A stretch of 64,000 nucleotides of DNA, from assembly GCF_027887165.1 (NCBI RefSeq), contig NC_077227.1, positions 444,585,895 to 444,649,894 on the forward strand. The letters are read 5' to 3'. The notes beneath the pieces are model-generated. The model had not been told where the DNA came from and ran no database searches. It saw nothing but the letters and a program-made list of their open reading frames with translations. A program made the translations under genes and the position numbers. This stretch comes from Monodelphis domestica. Its lineage: Eukaryota; Chordata; Mammalia; Didelphimorphia; Didelphidae. Below are positions 54,840 to 64,000 of the stretch, in pieces (within the stretch, counting starts at the first letter, position 1; the number at the start of each line of letters is the position of its first letter).

Positions 54840-55170
54840 TACCCCAAGTCTTCTCTGCCTCTCTCACAGTCCCCCCTCTTCTCTTTCTCTTCTCTTTCTC
54901 TCCCATTTGCCTCACTTTGTCTCTCTGCATTTGTCAGTCTCTTCCTCTCTCTCCTTCACCCTTTTCTCTGTCTCTGTATTTTTGTCTTTGTCTCACTATT
55001 CCTATTTCTCTTTCTATTTGTTTTAGCCTCTCTAGTCTTGCTCTCTGTCTCTCTGTTTCCCTCTATATTTCTCTGTCTCTGTCTGTCTGTCTTGTCTGTC
55101 TGTCTGTCTGTCTCTCTTCCTCTCATTTGTCTCTCTAACTCTCCGTCTGTCTCACCCTCCTTTCCTGTTT
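54840..55170 (+). repeat. C/T-rich compound tract
   Basis: Imperfect TCTCTG/TCTC sequence including a (TCTG)n run at 55075-55115. Overlapping frames with SLSLS or RETD repeats are artefacts. Confidence 0.9.
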
Positions 55171-55495
55171 CTATATACCAATCTAATCCCATAGAGGTTC
55201 ATGAATGGGTATTTGAGCTAACAACTGTAACATATCATAAAATATTCAGGTAAGCTGAAGGTTTTATATATAGCATGCATGACCTATAGATGACCATTTT
55301 TCAAAGAATGAATGTAGTAAAAATATTTAACATGAAAATTATACTAAAGGGCATTTCATCCTTTTTAATCAGGATCCTTTTTCTTTAATCAGGAAACTCC
55401 TTCAGGACCATTCAAAGCTACTTTATGAACCTCAATTTATGAAAAGTGAGAGCCCTTCTGATCATTCAGCTTTTTTCAGTTTCTTTAGATTCTAG
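55171..55495. other. Unique AT-rich sequence, nothing recognised
   Basis: Contains a local duplication around TCCTTTTTAATCAGGATCCT/TTTTCTTTAATCAGGAAACT at 55360-55400. No gene. Confidence 0.35.
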
Positions 55496-55499
55496 AGAA

Positions 55500-55670
55500 G
55501 TGGAATCACAGGGTTTAAGTCTAACAGAAATCTCAGAGATCATCAGAGGCCAGGAGAGGAGAAGAGAGTTGCCCAAGGTCACATGTTAAGTATCAAAAGC
55601 CAGATTTGAATCTAGATTTTTTCTGGCTTTGAATTCAATGCTTTTTCCACTATAGCATGCCACATACCAC
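55500..55670 (-). mobile_element. MIR, reverse
   Basis: Contains AAGAGAGTTGCCCAAGGTCA, GCCAGATTTGAATCTAGATT and CTATAGCATGCCACATACC. Confidence 0.75.
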
Positions 55671-55879
55671 CCATCCTTGCTAGTATATAGAGATATATAG
55701 TTATATTTATATTTACATATATATATATATATTCTCCTTTTGAATGGTGATGCTGTGTTTTAAAAGTGATTTGAACATAGCATACCCTGTGGAAGGTCCT
55801 GGGTTCTCTCCTGAGTCATTCTGGTTTTGGATAGCTCTAATGATTAAAGAAATTCTGAGAAATGTCAAGCTTACATTAT

Positions 55880-56112
55880 TGGCAGCTAAATGGTGCAATG
55901 GGTAGAGAGTTGGGCCTAGAGTCAAGAAGACTTGAGTTTAAATCCAGCCTCAGACAGTTCCTAGCTCTGTGATCTTGTGCAAATCATTTAACCCTGTTTG
56001 CCTCAGTTTCCTCATCTGTAAAATGAGCTGCATAGGGAAATAACAAACCACTTCAGTATCTGTGCCAAGAAAATCCCAAATGGGGTCACGGAGAAATGAA
56101 CAACAAAAAGCC
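55880..56112 (+). mobile_element. SINE-B, forward
   Basis: Contains GGCAGCTAAATGGTGCAATG, GTTTGCCTCAGTTTCCTCAT, TTCAGTATCTGTGCCAAGAA and AAATGGGGTCACGGAG. Tail shortened. Confidence 0.9.
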
Positions 56113-56124
56113 TAAATTTTCCAT

Positions 56125-56512
56125 TTTGCAGTTTCCACTCATTGCTGCTAGTTCTGCCATCTGGAGTCAAACAGAACAAGTCCAAGCTTTCCTTTTCAAA
56201 ACAGTCTTTCAAATACCTGAACAAACCTATCATGTCCCCTCTGAGTCATCTCCTCTCCATGTTAAACATCACCCTTGGTTTTTTAACTGATCTGCATGTG
56301 ACACACATACTCACAGTCCTTTCATGACTTGGCTGTTCTCCAGCTTCTTAAAGTCCTTCCTAAACTGTTGAACTCAGAACTGAACACAAATCTTCAGATG
56401 AAGTTTCACCAGATCAGAGTATGTAGGGATGAACACATCTGTGTTCCTAGAAGGTGTTTCTCTTATAATAAAGTCCAAGATTCCATCAACATTTTTGGCC
56501 ACTGTAACACAT
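56125..56512 (-). mobile_element. L3/CR1 3' region, reverse
   Basis: Contains AATACCTGAACAAACCTATC, ATGTCCCCTCTGAGTCATCT, CTCTCCATGTTAAACATCAC, TCCTTCCTAAACTGTTGAAC and TTCAGATGAAGTTTCACCAG, the reverse L3 order also seen at 11205-11800. Frames on both strands here are L3-derived. Confidence 0.75.
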
Positions 56513-56514
56513 TG

Positions 56515-57085
56515 CTGACGCATTCATTTATTTATTTTTATTATTATTTTTATTTAATTAATTGATTTAGGATGTTTTTCCATGTTTACATAAATCATGT
56601 TCTTTCCCTCCCCTACTCCCACCCACCTCTTGTAGTCAATGAGTAGTTCCACTGGGTTTTACATGTGTCATTGATCAAGACATATTTCCATATTATTAAT
56701 ATCCCCAATCATATCCCCATTGAACCATGTGATCAATCATATGTTTTTCTTCTCCAGTTCTTTCTCTGGATGTGGATAGCATTCTTTCTCATAAGTCCCT
56801 CAGGTCATTAGAGAAGTCCATTACATTCGATTGTACCACAGTGTGTCAGTGTCTGTGTACAATGTTCTCCTGGCTCTGCTCTTCTTACTCTGCATCACTT
56901 CCTGGAGGTTGTTCCAGTCTCCATGGAATTCCTGCACTTTATTATTCCTTTGAGCACAATAGTATTCCATCACCAACATATACCACAATTTGTTCAGCCA
57001 TTCCCCAATTGGAGGGCATCCCCATATTTTCGAATTTTTTTGCCACCACAAACTACATGTCTGCCATCCATTTAAACTCCCTAGA
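56515..57085 (-). mobile_element. L1 3' end, reverse
   Basis: Antisense of the marsupial L1 3' terminus: TTCTTCTCCAGTTCTTTCTC, GAGCACAATAGTATTCCATC, ACCACAATTTGTTCAGCCAT, TCCCCAATTGGAGGGCATCC. The frames 56772-57137 (+) and 56821-57120 (-) read this element. The latter spells L1 ORF2 C-terminal text (IGEWLNKLWY). Confidence 0.88.
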
Positions 57086-57309
57086 TTTTTTTTCAGGCAA
57101 ACTGACCTGTGCCTCCCCACTCTGTACTTGGGGATAAGTTGTACTTTAATGGGATAAAATGGAGATCATAACTATTACCCTTATGAAATGAATACCTAAC
57201 ACCTTGTCTGGCTCTTTTGTCATTATTAAAATCAACTCTGTGGTTAGGTTTACCTGTATCCCTGTATCCTGCATCATTACTCTGTGACACAATACTATAT
57301 ACTTTGTAA

Positions 57310-57929
57310 AAATGTGTAATAAGGAAAGTGATGAAAAGGGGAAAAATTTCTCCTATAAAGGAATTATATCTAAGACATACATGTGTATGTGTATGAATAA
57401 GTATATTTACATGTATATATGTATGCACATATATATGCATGCCTTTATGTATGTGTAAGGATATATGTATCACAAAAAAGTCATTTCCCAATAGATAAGT
57501 GGTTAAAAATATGAGGAAACCATCCTCAATAGAACTATCTAAAAGAATGTTTGAAATCACTAATTATAGGACAAATGCAAATCAAAAAAATTCAAAGATT
57601 TTACCTCAAACTCGGCAGAATAGCAAATCACAAAATAGAGGGATAGCTGATGTGAGAAGGGTAGTGGGAAGATGGGTGCTTTAATGCATTATTGGTAGAG
57701 CTATGAATTGGAATGATCATTTTGGGAAGCATTGGAATTAAACAAATAAATACCAAAATGTCCATGTCCTCTGACCCAGAGATTCTATTACTAGGTATAA
57801 ACCTTAAGGAGGTCATTGATAAGAAATATCCTCATAATATTTATGGTAGTAGTTTTTGTGTTAACCAAGCCTTCACTTGGGGAATGGCTAAACAAATTGT
57901 GATGCATGGATGTAATGGTATAGTACTAT
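57310..57929 (+). mobile_element. L1 3' end, forward, left part
   Basis: Contains CAATAGATAAGTGGTTAAAA, GGACAAATGCAAATCAAAAA, TATTACTAGGTATAAACCTT, TTGGGGAATGGCTAAACAAA and GTAATGGTATAGTACTAT, the L1 ORF2 C-terminal coding sequence. Stops abruptly at an LTR. Confidence 0.85.
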
Positions 57930-58765
57930 TGTAACTCCTGGCCCAAAGGCCAGTGGTGTATGAGTCTCTCCTTGTTGGTGAAGATAAATGCCCTGCCCTG
58001 TGTGAAGGATGGGGGAGATTTGGCAAGAGTTGGAATGCTCCAACCTTCTTTGATTCTTTTTGGGAATCTTTAAACTTTGAAATGATTCAAGCCCTTCTGG
58101 ATTCCAGATTCAATAAAGAAAATAGAAGAAGCAGAAAAGATACTGAAAAGACCTTAGAGGAGCTGCCAGTCTCTAAAGGGACCTATTGGGTCCCTTTCCC
58201 TAGCTTGATATGCTAGAGACTTCAGGGAGTTTCCCCTTGGGTGATATGTAGGACTCTCTCTTAGTTCAGTAGCTCCTTAACTTTGCAAATCTGGTATATA
58301 CTCGCCCATGTATGCCTTCTCTGATTTCTGCTTTTCTATTGATCTCACTAAATGTTGTGTTTTTTTTGACCAATACTACATATGTTCATTGTAGAACTGG
58401 TATTGTGTGGGAAGGGGGTCAATTCTTAGATTTGTCCAAGAACTTGAGGCCTTCTTCCCCAAATCATGACAAAGTGACCAGAACTTATAGTGAACCCAAT
58501 CATATTTCCAGACCAATAATATTTGAAGGAACAGATAAATACAATTCTCGCCTGGTCTTCCCTCTCTCTGAGGAGATCAGAATGGCCTCTGGGCTCAACT
58601 TTCTTTTCTTCCTCTGAGAAATAAAAACTTCCCTTCAATATAGGTGGGGAGGGAGGATCTTAAAGTCACTGCTGCTTCCCTTTGAGGGACAAAATGACAC
58701 CCCCAAGTACAGCTAGGAGAAAAGCCTTCACCAGAGCTGAGCCTCTATTCTTGGAGCTCTTCCTA
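57930..58765 (+). mobile_element. Solo ERV LTR, about 836 bp, inside L1
   Basis: Starts TGTAACTCCTGG next to L1 text. The L1 resumes after 58765 with TACTGTGTTGTAAGAAA. Flanks TACTAT (57924-57929) and TACTGT (58766-58771) suggest a 5-6 base duplication. A poly-A region TGAGAAATAAAAACTTCCC lies at about 58615, followed by a U5-like stretch. Open frames 57953-58216 and 58312-58617 within it have no retroviral protein resemblance. The 3' end does not read CA, so the right edge is less certain. Confidence 0.7.
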
Positions 58766-58951
58766 TACTGTGTTGTAAGAAAAGATGATGATTATGAATA
58801 CAGAGAAGACATGACCTAATGTAGAACAAGTGAAATAATATACAGAATAACGAATAATAACATGAATGGAAAGGATAACCACCACAAAATAATGAAAAGC
58901 ACAAAATTACAAAGAATAATTATGGCTCCAAAAAAGAGATATAGGATTATA

Positions 58952-58993
<42 letters not shown>

Positions 58994-59220
58994 CTCCTTT
59001 GAAGATGTGGGAGGTCTGCTGGTGTAGAACATTACATATATTTTCTGTCTTTTTGAATATATTCATAGGTTCTGCTAATTTTTTCTCCATCTTTTTCTTT
59101 AAAAAGCATTTTATTATATGTTTGGCTCTATGAGAGAAGAGATAGGGAAAGGATACTGCAAGGAATTTTTGTGATGTAACCCAAAAGTTGTCAATAAAAA
59201 TTTATTCTTAAAAAAGGAAA
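58766..59220 (+). mobile_element. L1 3' end, forward, right part with 3' UTR
   Basis: Continues as GTTGTAAGAAAAGATGATGA, GAATACAGAGAAGACATGAC. It ends TCAATAAAAATTTATTCTTA followed by an A-rich tail, an L1-like terminus with a poly-A signal. Confidence 0.8.
58952..58993 (+). repeat. (CA)n microsatellite, about 20 copies
   Basis: Perfect CA run within the L1 3' UTR. Confidence 0.97.
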
Positions 59221-59337
59221 ATTAGTTTGAAAATCTGAAGCTTTTAGACAATTTCTGTGTTCTGAATTTGAATAAGGGATGAGATATCTTTGTTTCTTCT
59301 AAGGTATCTTCTAACAACTAGTTATAAGCTACCAAAT

Positions 59338-59600
59338 CTGTCAGTCAACAAGCATTTATTAAGTGCCAATGGTGTGTCGCACATGGTGTTGAATAAGTGC
59401 ATACAAAGGCAAAAAGCAAAACCAAAAATACTATCTGATCTCAAGGAGCATACATAAATGTATAGAGAATGAATACAAATAAATACAAGTTCATGGAAAG
59501 GGGTAGTTGGAGGAGGAAGAACACTTGTAATTGGGGAGATTAGGAAAGGCTGCCTATCTAAAAGAATCATGCATTAAATACTTATGTTTAAAGCAGGATG
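59338..59600 (-). mobile_element. L2 3'-end repeat, reverse
   Basis: Contains AGTCAACAAGCATTTATTAA, GTGCCAATGGTGTGTCGCAC, CTGATCTCAAGGAGCATACA and GGGGAGATTAGGAAAGGCTG. Confidence 0.8.
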
Positions 59601-59839
59601 GTGTGCATCTTCAACATCTTTTTTAGACTCTTGGCTATTATCTCTGGGAACAGAGATGTGCAAAGCAAGATAATCAGATACAGGTCAATTTTAGGCTGAC
59701 TAATAAAAATAAATGCACTGTGACATATTTTAATAAATATAAAATAACTTCTTTTACTCTGACAAAATAGCTTCTTCAGCTTTTCCAATGTATTGCTCCA
59801 CTCCATTAATTGTACTGTCCTTTGATGGATTATGGAAGC

Positions 59840-59905
59840 CAATATGCTAGAGAATAGCAATAGTTTGAAGCCAGAGGACCTGGGTTCAAATCCTCTCTTA
59901 GTCAT
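59840..59905 (+). mobile_element. MIR, forward, left part
   Basis: Contains AGTTTGAAGCCAGAGGACCT and GGGTTCAAATCCTCTC. Interrupted by SINE-A, with its second half at 60066. Confidence 0.75.
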
Positions 59906-60065
59906 TTGTTTATTTTTAAAATCAGTGCCTTCTATCTTTGAGTTGATATGTAGATATTAGTATCAAGGCAGAAAAGCAATAAGGGTTAGGTATTTGGGGT
60001 TAAGTGACTTGTCCAGGGTCCTATAGTGAGGAAGTATCTGAAGCATCGTGCTCTATCCACTGGTC
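59906..60065 (-). mobile_element. SINE-A, reverse, inserted in MIR
   Basis: Contains AAATCAGTGCCTTCTATCTT, AAGCAATAAGGGTTAGGTAT and GTGACTTGTCCAGGGTCCTA. Confidence 0.85.
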
Positions 60066-60200
60066 TTTTATAAGCTATGAGACCTTGAACAAATCACTTC
60101 ACCTCTGTGGGTCTTGCTTATCTCATCCTTAAAATGAGAATGTTAGACTAGATGAACGCTACCATCCTTTCCAGATCTAAAATATGATCTTATGATATCT
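60066..60200 (+). mobile_element. MIR, forward, right part
   Basis: Contains AGCTATGAGACCTTGAACAA, CTCATCCTTAAAATGAGAAT and CTAGATGAACGCTACCATCC, completing the MIR at 59840-59905. Confidence 0.75.
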
Positions 60201-60504
60201 TTTTAAACTTTATTTTATTTTGGCCACAGCAATTTAGGAAATTGTCTACCACACTCTGGGAGGGGTTGATATCTGCCTAGGTAGAGGGATAGTCATTTCC
60301 ATGAAATCACAGATTCTTGAAAGAACATTATATACATGTTTAAACCTTGAGACACAAAGAGAAACTGAGGAAGGCTTCCAATGCCTTGGGTAGAGCCATA
60401 AAGCAAGAGGTACAGAAAGACACGGATGATAATTAGAAAGAACAAGAAGGTTTTGATGGGGTTAACATCTAGGCTGCTCTAGAAAGATATCTAAACCAGA
60501 AGAC

Positions 60505-61050
60505 CATCGAAGCATCCCTTCCACAGCGACATGTCGACCGTGCATGGTAGGTAAGGTTACCTCTGCTTGTCTGTGCCATTAATCATACGGCTTAGCTAAT
60601 GTGTCCTAAATTAACACCATTACCAGACCCTCGTAATAACCACTGGCACGCTTCAGCGCGATCAAAATAAGACTGTTGATGAAACTGAAGCCTGGTGCGG
60701 GAACGTTAGGAGACTAGAGATGAGATTGATTTTAATTAACTTCTTTCTCATATTACAAAGGTGAGAAAAGACCTATTCTCAATAGCTCTGGATGGAAAAA
60801 AAAGGCACAGACTGATGAAAATCATTGCTACAAGGTGTTTTTGTTCTTCTGTTCACCCAGTGCGTTTTATTACTAGGGCTGACAGACACACAGCACAGTG
60901 TGTTGAGTATGTTTTCTCATTAAAGGGCTCTGGTTTGGGGAGGGTCTGGGCCTCCCCTGGCTTTATTTGCTCTGGGCTAAAGTGTGTCGGAATGATCCTC
61001 AGGACCATGGCAATGCTTTCCTTCCCCCTTCTTTTCCTCCAGAATTTCAT
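60505..61050. promoter_or_regulatory. Candidate conserved non-coding enhancer
   Basis: Repeat-free. Eleven CpGs lie between 60508 and 60705 (60508, 60527, 60535, 60539, 60588, 60632, 60649, 60657, 60659, 60698, 60704) in a window where CpG is otherwise rare, meaning little decay by methylated-C loss or purifying selection. Homeodomain-type cores are clustered: CCATTAATCATAC, CTAAATTAACAC, CATTACC, CGTAATAACC, TTTTAATTAACTT. A SOX/TCF-like TTACAAAGG lies near 60753. No splice-site-bounded open frame is convincing; the 152-codon frame 60761-61219 runs into a MIR. Enhancer function and target gene are inference. Confidence 0.5.
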
Positions 61051-61054
61051 TAAA

Positions 61055-61270
61055 CACATAATAGCTAGCATTTCTATAGTGCTTTATGATCTGAAAAGCC
61101 TTTTTTGTAAGTTATCTCATTTAATCCTCACAACTGCCCTAGGAGTTATTATCCCCATTTTAGAGATGAAGGAACTGAGCCTGAGAGAGGCTAAGAGACT
61201 TGCCAGGGGGTCACAATAGCTAGTGAGTGTCTGAGACAAGATTCAAATTCAGGTCTTCCTGGCCTCACTG
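61055..61270 (-). mobile_element. MIR, reverse, near full length
   Basis: Contains GCATTTCTATAGTGCTTTAT, ATTATCCCCATTTTAGAGAT, GAAGGAACTGAGCCTGAGAG and ATTCAAATTCAGGTCTTCCT. Confidence 0.9.
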
Positions 61271-61339
61271 CCTCATTTCCTATTGGGTAACTTTGTATTA
61301 TGCTCCTGTTAAAACAAATAGACTTGAAAGATTAAAATA

Positions 61340-61650
61340 ATAAAAATAGAAACTTCTATAGGCCTTTAAGGATTACAAAGTATTTTATATGCATTATTTC
61401 ATTTGTTCTTTATGACAAGTCTATTAAATATGATGGGTTTTTACATTTTGGTCTTGATCTATGATTTCATCAATGTATAAAGTTATCCATGAAGAAACTC
61501 CTGTTGACCACTGGTAGTTTGGTTACTATTCAGCAGTCTGGACTTAAAATATTCCCTGAGGGTACTTAGAAGTTAAATGACTTACTGAGAGCCACAAAAA
61601 TTAACATGTGTCAGAGATAAAACCTAGGACTCACTCTGATATATATATAC
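61340..61650 (-). mobile_element. MIR, reverse, diverged or interrupted
   Basis: Contains AGGATTACAAAGTATTTTAT, ATGCATTATTTCATTTGTTC at the left, and AAATGACTTACTGAGAGCCA, CAGAGATAAAACCTAGGACT at the right. The middle has extra sequence, possibly an insertion. Confidence 0.55.
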
Positions 61651-61854
61651 TCTATATACTATACTATGCATTAAATACATATTATATGCCATGCCAGCAT
61701 GTTTTTAGAGGTAAGCACTATTGATGCTGCGAAGCCCATTTAATTTTTTTTTCTCTGAGAATAACATTGTTTATTGATGGGGACATTTAATTTCCATTAA
61801 CCAAGCCTGTATATTTTCCCCACTCTCCATGAAAAAGAAAGTGAGATCTGCCTC

Positions 61855-62010
61855 TTGTTAAAGCCCATTTTAAAGAGGAGAAAAATGAAGGTTCAGAAAA
61901 GATTTGTTTATGACTCTCCAGGTAAGAGACAGGAGCAAGATTTGAACCCAGGTATCTCCTATCTCCGGGGCCCAAACTATTTCCATCATATACCATGTTG
62001 TCTCAAAACT
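61855..62010 (-). mobile_element. MIR fragment, reverse
   Basis: Contains AGAGGAGAAAAATGAAGGTT and AGATTTGAACCCAGGTATCT, then TATACCATGTTGTCTC. Confidence 0.65.
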
Positions 62011-62069
62011 CCTTCCCAGGTCCTATTAAAGTCAGATTTGAATTTCTTTGCATGGATTTGACCTGGTGT

Positions 62070-62340
62070 CTTCTAGGTGGATGTCTGCATTGATTAGAGT
62101 TGGTTTTAAGCGCCTAGTTCATAGTTACGTGGGAGGGCAGCAGACTGGGCTATTTCCCTGGCTGGATCTTGCAGTGGTGGTCTCACATGGATTTTCATTT
62201 GGTCAGTTCAGCCAAATTGATTAGTTAATTCATCCAAACCAACACCCATTAGCTGGTCATTCCACAGGCACTGATGAAGGAGCCAATGTGTCCTGTGCTT
62301 AAGAACCAGCCTTCCAAACGATTCCCTTTTGGGGCTTCTA
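62070..62340. promoter_or_regulatory. Repeat-free block, weak candidate for conserved element
   Basis: No repeat recognised. It holds AAGCGCCTAGTTCATAGTTA, AAATTGATTAGTTAATTCAT (two homeodomain-type cores) and three CpGs. Weaker than the block at 60505. Confidence 0.25.
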
Positions 62341-62534
62341 GGTGGCTTAGTGCAAAGATGTCAGACTGGCAGCTGCAAAACTCCTGAGGGAGACCTGAAC
62401 CAGATTAAAATGTAATTGGGAAATGGTTAACAAAATAAATAAAAATACAATACAGCATAATGTTAATTTGTGGTTTTCTAAGTCAATATGTGGCCAGGAG
62501 AGATCAGTTTCTACTTGCATTGGAAACCGCTGGC

Positions 62535-62665
62535 TAGAGTTCTGGACATGGAATTGTAAAGAATTGAATTAAAACCTGGCTTCAGACACTGGGAAAGTCA
62601 TTTATCCTCTGTCTGACTCAGTTTCCTCATCTACAAAATGAAGATAATGATAATACTTCTCTCCC
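62535..62665 (+). mobile_element. MIR/THER1, forward, left part
   Basis: Contains GTTTCCTCATCTACAAAATG and AAGATAATGATAATACTTCT, then stops at SINE-B. Its tail is at 62926. Confidence 0.75.
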
Positions 62666-62925
62666 AGGGCAGCCAGGTAGGGCAGTGGACAAAGTACTGG
62701 ATCTAGAGGCAAGAAGGCTCATCTCCCTGAATTCAAATTTGGTCTCAGACACTTTCTAACTGATTGACCCTGGGCAAATCACTTCACCCTGTTTTTCTAC
62801 ATTTCCTCGCCTGTAAAAGGAGCCCGAAAAAGAAAAGGCAAAACCATTTCAGTATATCTGACAAGAAAATCCATAATGAGGTCAGGAAGAGTTGGACATG
62901 ACTGAAATACAACTCAACAACAACT
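62666..62925 (+). mobile_element. SINE-B, forward, inserted in MIR
   Basis: Contains GGCAGCCAGGTAGGGCAGTG, CATTTCAGTATATCTGACAA, GTTGGACATGACTGAAATAC and ACTCAACAACAACT. Confidence 0.92.
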
Positions 62926-63030
62926 AAGCCTCCTAGGGTTGTTGTGTAGACAAAATGAGATAGTATTTGTAAAGTGCTTTGCAAATCTTTAAACATTATG
63001 TAAATGTTGGATATTATTTGTTATTGTTAT
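62926..63030 (+). mobile_element. MIR/THER1, forward, right part
   Basis: Contains CTCCTAGGGTTGTTGTGTAG, ACAAAATGAGATAGTATTTG and GTAAAGTGCTTTGCAAATC, completing the MIR at 62535. CTCCCAG / CTCCTAG at the two joints look like a target duplication. Confidence 0.85.
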
Positions 63031-63084
63031 TATTACTAAATCAAATCCCACTGATGAAGTCTCTTTCAAATCACAGCAAGTGAG

Positions 63085-63275
63085 AAAGAGCCCTGGTGTG
63101 GACCTCCAGGGACAAATATCTTACTTATGATTCTGCCACCAGCTTGCTGTATCAACTTGGGCAAGATTCCTCATTTCTCTGGTTCTTGGTTTCTTCATCT
63201 GTAAAATGAAAGTATTACTTGAGGACTCCTTTCATTTTTAAGGCTTCTTTCTGCTCTAAATCTATGATCCCATGA
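63085..63275 (+). mobile_element. MIR, forward
   Basis: Contains TATCAACTTGGGCAAGATTC, GTTTCTTCATCTGTAAAATG and TAAGGCTTCTTTCTGCTCTA. Confidence 0.8.
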
Positions 63276-63279
63276 ATGA

Positions 63280-63525
63280 TGAGGCAGCTTAGGAGACTCA
63301 GTGGAAAGAATGCTGGATCTGGACTCAGGAATAGAGTTCAACTCCAGCCTCAAACACTTCCTTTGCTGGGTGAACCTGGGCAAGTCCCTTAACATCTAAT
63401 TTCCTGACAAAAGTATCCACTAGAGAAGCAAATGGAAACTACTCAAATATCCTTGCCAAGAAAACCCCATGGATGGTGATAGTCCATGGGGTCATGGAGC
63501 ATCAGATATGACTGAATAACAAGTA
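63280..63525 (+). mobile_element. SINE-B, forward
   Basis: Contains GAGGCAGCTTAGGAGACTCA, CAAATATCCTTGCCAAGAAA and ATCAGATATGACTGAATAAC. Confidence 0.9.
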
Positions 63526-63534
63526 TAGCATCCA

Positions 63535-63705
63535 GTAACTGAATTGGAAGGAACTTTCAGAGGCCATTTGAATGCAACCTGTTCCTGAACCAAGAATATA
63601 TTGTAATATTGTATAACCTTCCCAAGTTTTCCATCATTGCCCAGATAGCTCTGATTATTAGGAAGCTCCCCCTCCATCAAGTCTTAATCTACCTCTCAGC
63701 ACCAT
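63535..63705 (-). mobile_element. L3/CR1 3' fragment, reverse
   Basis: Contains GGAAGGAACTTTCAGAGGCC and AGATAGCTCTGATTATTAGG, then AAGCTCCCCC, the typical end of reverse L3 copies. Confidence 0.6.
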
Positions 63706-63717
63706 CCACTCATCACT

Positions 63718-63923
63718 CTTTTTTTTTTTAATAAACCCTTACCTTCCATCTTGGAGTCAATACTGTGTTTTGCCTCCAAGGCAGAAGAGTGGTAAGGGCT
63801 AGGCAATGGGGGTCAGGTGACTTGCCCAGGGTCACACAGCTAGGAAGTGTCTGAGACCAGATTTGAACCTAGGACCTCCCATCTCTAGGGCTGGCTCTCA
63901 ATCCACTGAGCTACCCAGCTGCC
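63718..63923 (-). mobile_element. SINE-A, reverse, full length, well preserved
   Basis: Contains TAATAAACCCTTACCTTCCA, GAGTGGTAAGGGCTAGGCAA, GACTTGCCCAGGGTCACACA and GAGCTACCCAGCTGCC, followed by poly-C (63924-63934). Among the least diverged SINE-A copies here, so probably one of the youngest. Confidence 0.97.
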
Positions 63924-64000
63924 CCCCCCCCCCATCACTCTTAATCTGACTCCTAGGGGCAAAACAGAAAAAAAAAATCTAGTTCCTTTCCCAGGTGATG

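Noticed and set aside
56821..57120. 99-codon reverse frame with protein-like composition
   Set aside because: It reads the C-terminal end of L1 ORF2 in a truncated L1 copy.
60761..61219. 152-codon frame overlapping the candidate enhancer, possibly a coding exon
   Set aside because: The last third is a MIR repeat, no splice-site pair bounds a conserved segment, and the CpG/TAAT pattern lies upstream of the frame. I keep it as non-coding.

Overview
This window looks like non-coding DNA from a marsupial genome, either intergenic or deep intron. I found no protein-coding exon, rRNA, tRNA or CRISPR array that I can support. The host call rests on repeat content: dozens of copies of two tRNA-derived SINE types common in marsupials, hundreds-of-bases MIR/THER1-like copies, old L2 and L3/CR1 LINEs, 3' ends of a marsupial-type L1, an RTE-clade LINE, and ERV LTRs. 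CpG is rare, the base composition is AT-rich, and every open reading frame is short or low-complexity. The species cannot be named from the sequence alone. Family names below come from recognising consensus motifs by eye, so element edges are approximate (usually +/-10-30 bases) unless a duplication pins them. 'SINE-A' means the type whose reverse strand reads AGGGCTAGGCAATGGGGG. 'SINE-B' means the type with an RTE-like 3' tail (GACTGAACAACAAC).

Layout. 1-10 kb: mostly unique sequence with scattered MIR, L2 and SINE-A copies, and possible X-box-like regulatory palindromes near 3.0 and 8.2 kb. 10.2-10.7 kb: a large compound TCTA array. 11.2-16 kb: a fragmented L3 copy with nested MIR and SINEs, then L2-like repeats. 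16-22 kb: unique sequence, a TG tract and an L1 3' end. 22.9-23.6 kb: a solo LTR. 24-34 kb: MIR, SINE and L2/L3 copies plus GAAG and CT microsatellites. 35-36.5 kb: an AT-rich satellite interrupted by an RTE-related SINE. 36.6-43.6 kb: one old L2 spread over about 7 kb by nested insertions (MIR, LTR, L3, SINEs and a gammaretrovirus-like ERV pol fragment). 43.6-44.4 kb: a MIR split by an LTR-like insert. 47-49 kb: an RTE LINE split by a solo LTR. 50.5-51.7 kb: reverse-strand L1. 56.5-59.2 kb: two L1 3' ends, one split by a solo LTR.

The best candidate for host function is at about 60.5-61.05 kb. It is repeat-free, has 11 CpGs in about 200 bases and several TAAT-type homeodomain cores plus a SOX/TCF-like core, and resembles a conserved developmental enhancer. 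No new protein-based system is present. The main points of interest are this candidate enhancer and unusually legible nested retroelement insertions, several with target-site duplications I could read directly.
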